IMG/VR virus record: IMGVR_UViG_3300014886_000074
Span: 1 to 21,866 of that record
Source of the DNA: a virus
Length of the DNA stretch: 21,866 nucleotides
Reading direction: 5' to 3' (one strand)
The notes beneath the pieces were generated by a model. The model had not been told where the DNA came from and did no database searches. It worked only from the letters and a program-made list of their open reading frames with translations. Below, in pieces: positions 4,923-12,399 of this stretch. Numbering within the stretch: position 1 is the first letter of the stretch; each line of letters opens with the position of its first letter. Both the position numbers and the translations under genes were made by a program.

Positions 4923-6326
4923 ATGAGAACCTTCAACGATATTCTCGGTGATGATGACCTGTTAGAGTTTACCTTGCAGGCTCGGGTCGATTTTGGGTTT
5001 TTCGCCCGGAGAGTTCTCGGCCTCAATATTAAGTGGTTTCACGAGGAGTGGGTGAAGCTCTTCCTCGAAAATGAGAGAACCCTGATCTATGCTCCTCGCG
5101 GGTTCGGCAAGTCCACGATTCTCGGCGTTGCATTTCCTTTGTGGATGTCGTGCTTTAATAAGAATCTCGACTTTCTCATCGTCTCGAACGTTTATTCCCA
5201 AGCGACGGACATAATCACGAAAATCAGGAACTACATCGAATCCAACGAATATCTCTACCATCTCAAGCCGGAGTTCGCGTCAAAAGTTTGGAGAAGAACA
5301 GAGCTTCAAACCACCACCGGATGCAACATCGTCAGCAGACCGTATTCTCCCAACGTCAGGGGAAGACACTTCAACTACTGCATCCTCGACGAGGCCTCTC
5401 TCGATCGCTACGCCAGAGACAAGTCGATTTACTACTCCGCGATAGCTCCAACCGTGATTAGGAGGAGAGGACACATCGTGCTCATCGGAACTCCGAGATC
5501 CAAGCTCGACCTGATGGAAGAACTGAAGAAGCATCCGGATTACGTTGTCAAGACCTATCCCGCGATTCGCAACGGAAAGGCGCTCTGGCCCGAAGTTTTC
5601 GGAAGGAAATACCTGATGGAAAAGAAAAGAGAGCTCGGCGAAATCCCGTTCAACAAGGAATATCTTTTGAACTTGATTGCCGATCAGATTTACCTTTTCC
5701 CGCCTTCCTTGATCGAACCCGCTTTCCGCGACGACAAGATTATGACCATCTTCAAGGATGATGAGAAGCGCTATCAATACTTTATGGGCCTTGACTTCGC
5801 CCTTTCCGCTTCGCCAAGAGGAGATTACTCGGTTTTCGTGGTTCTCAAGAAAGACAGGGAAACCGGAATGATGGAACTCCAGTATCTCGCGAGATACAAG
5901 GGAATGGACTACAAGATTCAGGAGCAGAAAGTGAAAGAGCTTGCCAAGAATTTCAAGCCGGTCAAGATTCTTGCAGACGAATCCACTTTCGGCAGAATCG
6001 TTACCCAAGATTTGAAAGAAATGGGTTTGCCGGTTGAGGGATACTCGTTTCACGACGCTCAGGCGGAATACCTAATGACCCTGCGCTCCGCCTTCGAAAG
6101 AAACCAATTGATCATTCCGGCGAGCTACAAGGAGCCATACACGAAAAGAAAGGCCGACATTCTATTCAGAGAACTGACTTCAATGTCGCCGGTTGAGTCT
6201 CCGAGGACCGGGAGAGTCACCTACAAGAACGTGAGCGGACACGACGACACGGTCATAGCACTCGCATTAGCGGTCAAAGCCGCTACGGAGCAGAAGACTT
6301 TCCTTCCAATCGTGGGGATGGCCTGA
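4923..6326 (+). CDS. terL: Terminase large subunit (DNA packaging ATPase and nuclease)
   Basis: This 467-residue motor protein pumps viral DNA into the prohead through the portal and cuts the concatemer. The ATPase domain shows a Walker A loop APRGFGKST (57-65), Walker B YCILDEA with D156 and E157, and the coupling motif GTPRS (189-193). The RNase H-like nuclease domain shows its acidic residues at D291 (MGLDFALS), D352 (ILADES) and D441-D442 (SGHDDT). Length and order are those of a complete enzyme. The start is set by the leaderless promoter. No separate small terminase subunit is seen next to it; the small coiled-coil gene directly across the divergent promoter (4650-4832) or another small gene might fill that role, which is speculation. 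Confidence 0.95.
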   Translation: MRTFNDILGDDDLLEFTLQARVDFGFFARRVLGLNIKWFHEEWVKLFLENERTLIYAPRGFGKSTILGVAFPLWMSCFNKNLDFLIVSNVYSQATDIITKIRNYIESNEYLYHLKPEFASKVWRRTELQTTTGCNIVSRPYSPNVRGRHFNYCILDEASLDRYARDKSIYYSAIAPTVIRRRGHIVLIGTPRSKLDLMEELKKHPDYVVKTYPAIRNGKALWPEVFGRKYLMEKKRELGEIPFNKEYLLNLIADQIYLFPPSLIEPAFRDDKIMTIFKDDEKRYQYFMGLDFALSASPRGDYSVFVVLKKDRETGMMELQYLARYKGMDYKIQEQKVKELAKNFKPVKILADESTFGRIVTQDLKEMGLPVEGYSFHDAQAEYLMTLRSAFERNQLIIPASYKEPYTKRKADILFRELTSMSPVESPRTGRVTYKNVSGHDDTVIALALAVKAATEQKTFLPIVGMA

Positions 6327-6333
6327 AACCAAT

Positions 6334-6344
6334 AAGTTTTATTA
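6334..6344 (+). promoter_or_regulatory. Internal leaderless promoter before the small membrane protein gene
   Basis: AAGTTTTATTA is centred about 25 bases before the ATG at 6365, in the only real gap after the terminase gene. It could drive the membrane protein, portal and fusion-enzyme genes separately from terL. Confidence 0.5.
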
Positions 6345-6364
6345 ACTTGCGAAAATAATTAAAT

Positions 6365-6646
6365 ATGAGAAAATTCTCATTTCTCCTTTCGCTCAGGAGG
6401 CTTTTCCGACGCTTCAGATTCTACTTGGTTTTGCTCAGGAAGAAACTGAAGAATCCTTGCAAAATTCTGCTTCAGGTTTTGGGAATCGCGCTCTTTTACG
6501 GCCTGATCATAAATTACGTGCTCTGGGCGTTGTTCGATTATCCTTTCTCCATCCGGCAGGTCTTCGGCTGGGGATTTCTCTTTTATTTCCTGAAATACGA
6601 GGTAATCGACAGGCTTGTCGGATTCCTCTTCCAATTTTTCAAGTGA
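6365..6646 (+). CDS. Small basic membrane protein
   Basis: The 93-residue product begins with a very basic segment (MRKFSFLLSLRRLFRRFRFY) and has two likely membrane spans, about residues 35-57 (LLQVLGIALFYGLIINYVLW) and 64-92 (VFGWGFLFYFLKYEVIDRLV). A short internal gene between terminase and portal could act in membrane-linked assembly, in lysis (holin-like) or in exclusion of other viruses. No family is recognised. The start matches a leaderless promoter, and the stop is four bases from the portal start. Confidence 0.65.
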   Translation: MRKFSFLLSLRRLFRRFRFYLVLLRKKLKNPCKILLQVLGIALFYGLIINYVLWALFDYPFSIRQVFGWGFLFYFLKYEVIDRLVGFLFQFFK

Positions 6647-6650
6647 TTGA

Positions 6651-7841
6651 ATGATAGACGAAATATTCGGGATGAAAAGAACGGAAGCGAAGCTGAGCAA
6701 GGAAGAGTTGCCTCTCGGTCAGGTGGGAACCGAGTCGTTCCCGGAAACTTTGGAGCGGGTGGACAAGAAAGAGCTCGAGGCATGCTACATCCGCGATCCC
6801 ATCGTGTTCAACGGCATCAATCTTATTCTTAAAACTTTTCTCGGAACTGGATTCGAAATTCACGCGGTTAGCGGCAGAGTGAAGCAGTACATTGAGCAGC
6901 TCAGGCAGAATACCGACCTCGAGCAACTCATGCTCGAGATTATCCGCGACATTTGCATTTACGGCGATGCGTGGGTCGAGCTGCTTTACAGTGGGAACAG
7001 AATCACCGGCTTGAGAATCATCAACGCCAAGTCGATGGATTTCGAGAAAGATATCAACGGAAAGGTGAAGCTTGACAAATACGGGAGACCGATCGGATAC
7101 TTCCAGAAGGTCAGTTCCGCCTCGATGAACAGGAAGCTCGACATTGACGATCAGGGCAACCTCGGAATCCGAATTCCGCTGGAGAAGGTCGCGCACTTCA
7201 AGTTGTATTCGGTTAGCGGCTCTCTTTACGGAATCGGCTTGATCGAGCCTATTTACAACATAGTCAAGACGAAGCTCAACGTTGAGGAAGGTCACGGTCA
7301 AGCTTCTTACAGGCTCGGATATCCTTTGCCCGTCCTAACTTGCGGTGACGAGAACCATCAGCCCACCGCTCAGGATTTGAACCAGCTCGCCGAAGCTATG
7401 AAAGACCTGACCGCGAAGTCGATAATCACCCTGCCGTATTGGAACAAGCTCGAAATTTCCTATCCGAAGGGAATGGAAAAGATTTCTCAACCTCTTAATT
7501 ATTACGTCTCTCAAATCGTTTCCGGCCTTGGAGTCCCGGGTCCTTTGGTTCTGGGCTCCGGAGAGAGGACGAATCGTTCGACTCTCCAGATGCAAATCCG
7601 CGTTTTCAAGGATACGATCAGAATGATACAGGAAGTGATAGCGGATGCGTTCAGGACGGAAATCTTCAAGAGAATCGCGAAGATTGAGGGATGGAACGAG
7701 CTTCCCACGATCAAGTGGAAAGAGCTTAGTTTAGAAGACCTCCAGGCGAAAGCAGAAAGATTCAACATCTACGTCAAGTCAGGAATTCTCAAGCCGAGCG
7801 AGTTGGCGGAGAGCGTGAAAGAGCTGGAGGGCTTGAAATGA
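6651..7841 (+). CDS. Portal protein
   Basis: The 396-residue product sits directly after the terminase block. Portals form the dodecameric ring at one capsid vertex through which DNA enters and leaves. Support comes from the gene order and from portal-like features: an N-terminal segment with PIVFNGINLILKTFLG, a conserved-looking core IIRDICIYGDAWVELLYSGN (about 96-115), then INAKSMDFEKD, and the region VPGPLVLGSGERTNRSTLQM (about 298-317), which resembles the portal segment before the long stem helix (MQIRVFKDTIRMIQEVIADA). It is somewhat shorter than many portals but intact. The ATG is the first one after the preceding stop. Its TGA overlaps the next ATG as ATGA. Confidence 0.88.
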   Translation: MIDEIFGMKRTEAKLSKEELPLGQVGTESFPETLERVDKKELEACYIRDPIVFNGINLILKTFLGTGFEIHAVSGRVKQYIEQLRQNTDLEQLMLEIIRDICIYGDAWVELLYSGNRITGLRIINAKSMDFEKDINGKVKLDKYGRPIGYFQKVSSASMNRKLDIDDQGNLGIRIPLEKVAHFKLYSVSGSLYGIGLIEPIYNIVKTKLNVEEGHGQASYRLGYPLPVLTCGDENHQPTAQDLNQLAEAMKDLTAKSIITLPYWNKLEISYPKGMEKISQPLNYYVSQIVSGLGVPGPLVLGSGERTNRSTLQMQIRVFKDTIRMIQEVIADAFRTEIFKRIAKIEGWNELPTIKWKELSLEDLQAKAERFNIYVKSGILKPSELAESVKELEGLK

Positions 7842-10800
7842 ATACGGTTGATCTCGAGCTGTTCAATTATCTCGGTTCGAAAAAGCGCCAAGTGGATTCG
7901 ATAATGAGCGAAATCCCGAAGACAGCCAAAACTATTTTCGACCCGATGTGCGGTTCCAGCGCCGTGCTGTATGAGTGCAAGAAACGCGGTATGCACATAA
8001 TTGCGAACGACATTTCTCCGATGGCGTATTACTATTCCAAGGCGATTCTCGGCCAGACCAAATTCTCCAAAGAAGATGCGGAGAAATTGCTCTCCGCGAG
8101 ACCTGTCAAGGGGTATCTTTACCACGCGAAAACAATCGCGGGCAGGCCAAAGAGCAGGATCCTAAGGCAGGTAATAGACGGAATTTGCACTTACGCGCAT
8201 CAACTTCCTCCCGGCAAGAAGGAATTCGCTCTGGGAGCTATGGCAGATTGCCTTTCATCGCTTTTCGGGAGCTTCGGATTCTTCAGGAAAGCTCCAGAAG
8301 AGCAAGGACTTTACACGGTCTCGAAGTTCAAGAAGAAGCTCTTGAGAAGCATCATATCCTTGAATTCCAAAGTCATTCCCCAAGGAAGCGCGGCCGTGAC
8401 GAGAAAGGACGCGTTCACGATACCGATTCCGAAGGTGGACATCATTTACTTCGACCCGCCCTACGACATTTCAGGCACTTCAGAAGTTCCTTACGCCAAG
8501 CATTATGCCCTCCTCAATTCCATCCTGATGCAAAGGGAAGTGAACCTTCCGCCGTTCCCGAGGGAGAGAATCCCGGAATTGATTAAGCGGTTCGCGAATA
8601 AGTGCAAGATTCTGCTCGTTTCCTCTTCCAGCCAGCCGAACCTGAAATACAGGCAGATTCTGAAAGAGCATTTCGGAAACACCCGCCTCAAGAGAATCAC
8701 CTTCAAGTCTTCCGGTGGAATCCCGCAGGGAGCAGCGGTTCCAATGCGAATCCAAACCGACTATCTCTGGATCGCCGAGAACAAGTCCGAGAAGTTAGCC
8801 GAGAGGCAGGGATTGAGGCTTCCCGGTTCTCACGCCAAGTGGATCTGGACTGATCGGCAAACGGCAATTGTCCTCCCGGAAAGTTATAGACATCTCGCGG
8901 ATAAAAGCATGTATCTTGTCGACAGCAGCCATTGCTACGGCGTCATTCACTTGAAAGAGCCGTTCTCGATTACCAAAGACGAATTAATCGATCGCTTCAA
9001 CGAGCACTTGCTATCTCCTCTTGAATGCGAAGAATTGTTCGGGAATGCCAAGAAATTTTTATATTTCCCGTTTGTTTGGGTTGAGAAATTTCCGGAAAGA
9101 CGGCCGATTTCCCAAGAAGGGAAGGATTTAATAGCCGACAGAATCGAGTTCCTGGCAGAGGAATACGGGAAGCCGCAACACTCCGGAGAAGAGCAAGGTT
9201 CTCCGATTCACCTGAAGGAAGTCGTCGATAGTCTCAAGACCTTCAAAATCAAGAGGCCATACATCTGCTTGGTGGGAGGTCTCGCCACTTGGGGCAGAAC
9301 GAAGAACGACATCGACATCCTGATTAGAAAGAAGAAACCCAAGGATGAAAACGAGGACATTCCACTCAAGTTCAGGATTATCAGGCAGCTTCCCAAGCAC
9401 CTGTGGAAGAGAGTTCACTTCATTTACGACGATCACTTTCACGGCCCTTTCACCGACTTCGTCCCGCTTTACGATTTAGTCTTGGAGAAGCAGCCGTTCA
9501 AAATTGAGCGGATGTCTGAGAAAGGCGACGAGATTTCGTCCCTGATAAGCAACCTGCCCGAAATTTCAAAGGAAGAGCTCATAAAGCGTCATGAGAGAAT
9601 TCATGAAATTTGGAAGGAAGGAAAGGCGGATAAAGACGATGTAATAGATGCCCATGCCTTCATTTGGAGGGAAATGCGAAGAAGGGCAATCGAGCATCCG
9701 AAGAAGGATGACGGCCTCGACGAAGCATCCAGATTCCCGGTCATTGAATATCCCACGCCCGAATTGAAGGAACTCGAAGTCCCGAAGCATCTGAAACCCC
9801 GACAGGGATTCGAGGAGTTTGAATTCTCCGATCCCGCGACGCTGTGGAAAAACTGGTATCTAAAGCGGGCAAAAGGCGAGAAAGTTTACGTCGAGCCGAA
9901 ATGGGACGGCTTCACTTTCGGAGTCAAGAAGGACGGGAAAGAAGTTCAGCTAATCACGGAAGATAGAAGAAGGGATCGCTCGAGCATTCTCCCGCAGATA
10001 GTTGAGGACGTGAGAGCGCTTCCCGTCAAGCAGTGCGTCTTTTTCGGAGAAATGGTCTGGTTCAAGGACGGAAAGGCCAGAGAGCGCGAGGAAGCAATGG
10101 GCATCATAGCCGGCAAGGAACCTCTGGCGGATGAAGACATAAGATTTTTCGCATTCGACATCACGAACTTCGACGGCAAGGACATCTCGAATCTTCCCTA
10201 TTACGAGCGCGTGAAGTATCTTGACAGACTTCTCAGGGCGGATACAAGGCACATCATGAAGACTCCGAGAGTTCTCGTCTCCGACTACGATAATTTCGTG
10301 AAGGCCTTCAAGAAGTTCTCTGAGATTGAAGGATCCGAAGGTGTCATGGTTAAGAAGCAAGATTTCATCTACGAGAAAGATGGAAGAACTTCGAACATGG
10401 CGAAAATTAAGAAATCATACGACATTGAAGTTCAGGTCGCCAAGCGGGTGCCTAAAATTTCAAGCGCAACGGGCAAACCCATTCCCGGACAGTATCTTTA
10501 CGAAATCCAAACCAAAGACGATAAAGGAAGAATTGTCCCGATGGGCAGGACATTTTCCACAAGCATCAAGGCGAGTCCCGGAGATATTCTGACCGTCAGG
10601 ACAGCGAGAATAAGAGGATTCTGGGATCCCGAAGCGAAGAAAATGGTTAGAATTTCGCTGATGTGGCCGAAGGTTTTGGGCAAGGCGAAGCGCATGACTC
10701 CTTGGAAAGAGCTGAAGAAGATAATGTGGGTTCCGAAAGAAGAGGAACTTGCTGAAAAGCGTAGGTTTGTATATCAGGAGCATGCGAGAGGGAAATCCGT

Positions 10801-11527
10801 GCATGGGGACTTGCGATTCGAAATGAACGATCATCTCGAGGGATGGACGCTCGATGACATGGTCAAGGACGAGGTGAAAAAGCCGATTCTGACGCTGGAC
10901 GACTTGAGGAAAGAAGTGGCCGATCCGAACAACTGGAAAATTGATTGGGAAACAGGCGAAACCATCAAGCTTCCATCAGGAGAACCGATGAAGATTCTCG
11001 TTCAAAGCAAGGCAAGGCAGCCGAAAGTTTGGCTCACTCTGGAAGGCATCGTTCCTCCGGGAAAGCCCGGTGCCACCAAAAATTATCCGGGCGTCTTCAT
11101 CATCCGAGATAAAGGGACTTTTGAAGAAGGAACGAGGAAGCCGTATCTTTACGAGTATTTCCTTCACGGGAAGCACCTGAAAGGAAGATACATCATCAGG
11201 AAACTCGAAACAGGAGGACTGAAACCAAGAGGAGAAAGGGAGAAATTCAAAGTTCCGTTCGTTTGGTTTTTCTGGAAGCCGAAAGACCAAACACCTTACA
11301 TTTTGACGAAGAGAGCTCTCAAAACAGGCACGAAACCTCCACCGGGCAAGTCGTGGCTTCCCGAAGAGTGGGAGAAAAAATTGCCGAAGGAAATGAGATT
11401 CTGGGTCGGAGGATACAACAAGGAAGCCCATGAGAAAGCGGTTGAATTCGCAACCGAGTATAAGAAAGAAAAATCCCTCGAAGAGGATTTCCTTTATGAC
11501 AAGAAGTCTTTCCTGCTTAAAATTTGA
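7838..11527 (+). CDS. Multidomain DNA enzyme: D12 adenine methyltransferase, nucleotidyltransferase-like domain, ATP-dependent DNA ligase, 3'-phosphoesterase
   Basis: One unbroken 1229-residue frame. Residues 1-315: D12-class N6-adenine methyltransferase with YLGSK (11-15), DPMCGS (35-40), NDIS (57-60) and catalytic DPPY (206-209). Residues about 320-440: unassigned domain (YGVIHLKEPF, KKFLYFPFVWVEKF), perhaps ASCH/PUA-like. Residues 455-570: nucleotidyltransferase-like, with GG (480-481) and D491-x-D493 and possible third Asp D540 or D546. Residues about 655-960: ATP-dependent DNA ligase with lysine motif K688-W-D-G, FFGE (735-738), FAFD (771-774), EGVMVK (834-839), MAKIKK (854-859) and an OB-like tail. 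Residues about 965-1125: LigD-type 3'-phosphoesterase with H982 and H989-G-D991-L-R993. The family's later HP pair aligns with Q1061-P1062, so activity may be altered. Together it could methylate viral DNA and clean and seal its ends; its place in the head operon suggests action at packaging or inside the particle. Translational coupling to the portal is by ATGA. Confidence 0.88.
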   Translation: MNTVDLELFNYLGSKKRQVDSIMSEIPKTAKTIFDPMCGSSAVLYECKKRGMHIIANDISPMAYYYSKAILGQTKFSKEDAEKLLSARPVKGYLYHAKTIAGRPKSRILRQVIDGICTYAHQLPPGKKEFALGAMADCLSSLFGSFGFFRKAPEEQGLYTVSKFKKKLLRSIISLNSKVIPQGSAAVTRKDAFTIPIPKVDIIYFDPPYDISGTSEVPYAKHYALLNSILMQREVNLPPFPRERIPELIKRFANKCKILLVSSSSQPNLKYRQILKEHFGNTRLKRITFKSSGGIPQGAAVPMRIQTDYLWIAENKSEKLAERQGLRLPGSHAKWIWTDRQTAIVLPESYRHLADKSMYLVDSSHCYGVIHLKEPFSITKDELIDRFNEHLLSPLECEELFGNAKKFLYFPFVWVEKFPERRPISQEGKDLIADRIEFLAEEYGKPQHSGEEQGSPIHLKEVVDSLKTFKIKRPYICLVGGLATWGRTKNDIDILIRKKKPKDENEDIPLKFRIIRQLPKHLWKRVHFIYDDHFHGPFTDFVPLYDLVLEKQPFKIERMSEKGDEISSLISNLPEISKEELIKRHERIHEIWKEGKADKDDVIDAHAFIWREMRRRAIEHPKKDDGLDEASRFPVIEYPTPELKELEVPKHLKPRQGFEEFEFSDPATLWKNWYLKRAKGEKVYVEPKWDGFTFGVKKDGKEVQLITEDRRRDRSSILPQIVEDVRALPVKQCVFFGEMVWFKDGKAREREEAMGIIAGKEPLADEDIRFFAFDITNFDGKDISNLPYYERVKYLDRLLRADTRHIMKTPRVLVSDYDNFVKAFKKFSEIEGSEGVMVKKQDFIYEKDGRTSNMAKIKKSYDIEVQVAKRVPKISSATGKPIPGQYLYEIQTKDDKGRIVPMGRTFSTSIKASPGDILTVRTARIRGFWDPEAKKMVRISLMWPKVLGKAKRMTPWKELKKIMWVPKEEELAEKRRFVYQEHARGKSVHGDLRFEMNDHLEGWTLDDMVKDEVKKPILTLDDLRKEVADPNNWKIDWETGETIKLPSGEPMKILVQSKARQPKVWLTLEGIVPPGKPGATKNYPGVFIIRDKGTFEEGTRKPYLYEYFLHGKHLKGRYIIRKLETGGLKPRGEREKFKVPFVWFFWKPKDQTPYILTKRALKTGTKPPPGKSWLPEEWEKKLPKEMRFWVGGYNKEAHEKAVEFATEYKKEKSLEEDFLYDKKSFLLKI

Positions 11528-11536
11528 GGTGATGAT

Positions 11537-11731
11537 ATGGAAGATTTATACCCAAAAGTTAAGGAGAAGAAAGAAATTGAAGTGATTGAGGAAGAACTGC
11601 CTTGTCCCGGAAGCAAGATTCGTTCGAGAGGAGAAGGAAGAGGACAAGGATTCGGAAAAGGAAAAGGACCCCTGGGAGTTCCGATCAAGCGGAAGAAGAA
11701 GATGAAATGGAATACTTGGGAGGAAATCTGA
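11537..11731 (+). CDS. Unknown 64-residue basic protein
   Basis: The product begins MEDLYPKVKEKKEIEVIEEE and is acidic at first, then Gly/Arg/Lys-rich (RGEGRGQGFGKGKG), ending KMKWNTWEEI. The unstructured basic middle suggests nucleic-acid or protein binding. The ATG has GAGGTGATG directly upstream in the nine-base gap after the large enzyme. It is followed two bases later by the second phosphoesterase gene, for which its end supplies the ribosome site. No family is recognised. Confidence 0.65.
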   Translation: MEDLYPKVKEKKEIEVIEEELPCPGSKIRSRGEGRGQGFGKGKGPLGVPIKRKKKMKWNTWEEI

Positions 11732-11733
11732 AA

Positions 11734-12366
11734 ATGCCTGCACACAAATTTTACTTGAATCGGCACTGGTGGCGAGGGCAATTCGTTATTAGAGGCCAGC
11801 CTGTCGAGCATTTCGACCTCCGGATTGACGAGGGAAAATTGAAGAACCGCTATTGGGTGCTTGATAAAGACCCGACTTACGTTAAGAAAGGAATCGTGGC
11901 GGTTCAGAAAATCTGCGACGACAGGAGATGGCTCACATTTACCGGCAGGATTCCGCCCAATCCGAAGGCGCCGAAGTGGCTCAAGCCGGGCAATCCGAAC
12001 AAGCGAATCCCGGCGTTCGTTGAGAGAATCGATTCGGGAATCGTCAACTTCATAGAAGATTCTCCGAGGTTTATTTCCATGATTTTTAAGGGCGATCGAT
12101 TGCGGGGTTACTGGGTGATGAAAAAGCCGAATCCGGGAGAGTCCATCTGGATTTTCGAGAAGTCGGAGTTACCGAAAGCGAAGAAGCTTCTCGACATGCT
12201 AAACTCCGTTAGAAGAAGGGGCAGCCCGATTCAGATTACGCAACAGCAGTTGGACACGATTATCAAGATGTCGGAAGCGGGAGCAAGCAGGCCTCAAATT
12301 ATGAGAGCAACGAACTTGTCGAAGAGTTGCGTATATCACTACCAGCGTCTTCTCGGTTTCGTATAG
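11734..12366 (+). CDS. Phosphoesterase-like (LigD PE) domain fused to C-terminal helix-turn-helix
   Basis: The start ATG 11734 is chosen because GGGAGG lies about ten bases upstream; a longer frame from 11602 only overlaps the previous gene. Residues 1-145 look like a LigD 3'-phosphoesterase domain: H26-F-D28-L-R30 followed by DEGKLKNRYWVL matches the family's H-x-D-x-R-x-E...L-x-x-W pattern, and ISMIFKGDRLRGYWVMKK (114-131) matches the strand pair near the domain end, also seen in the large enzyme as EYFLHGKHLKGRYIIRKL. A first histidine may be H4 or H11. Residues about 170-208 form a helix-turn-helix (MSEAGASRPQIMRATNLSKS). This could be a DNA-guided end-cleaning enzyme or a sensor with a dead domain. 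It ends just before the protease promoter. Confidence 0.7.
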   Translation: MPAHKFYLNRHWWRGQFVIRGQPVEHFDLRIDEGKLKNRYWVLDKDPTYVKKGIVAVQKICDDRRWLTFTGRIPPNPKAPKWLKPGNPNKRIPAFVERIDSGIVNFIEDSPRFISMIFKGDRLRGYWVMKKPNPGESIWIFEKSELPKAKKLLDMLNSVRRRGSPIQITQQQLDTIIKMSEAGASRPQIMRATNLSKSCVYHYQRLLGFV

Positions 12367-12375
12367 TTTTATAAG
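12367..12375 (+). promoter_or_regulatory. Leaderless promoter of the capsid genes
   Basis: GTTTTATAA is centred about 29 bases before the ATG at 12400, and no ribosome site lies in between. This would give the protease, scaffold and capsid genes their own strong transcript, as needed for high capsid output. Confidence 0.6.
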
Positions 12376-12399
12376 TTTCCTAATTCTCTACGTTGAAAT

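Noticed and set aside
5280-6053. 257-codon open frame on the minus strand opposite the terminase gene
   Set aside because: It lies wholly within terL, has no ribosome site, and its composition is that of the complement of a coding strand.
6639-7301. 220-codon minus-strand open frame opposite the portal gene
   Set aside because: It is antisense to a clear portal gene and shows no start signal or recognisable domain.
11602-12366. Longer 254-residue version of the second phosphoesterase gene
   Set aside because: The added N-terminus (MSRKQDSFERRRKRTRIRKR) is the 64-residue gene read in another frame; ATG 11734 has its own ribosome site.
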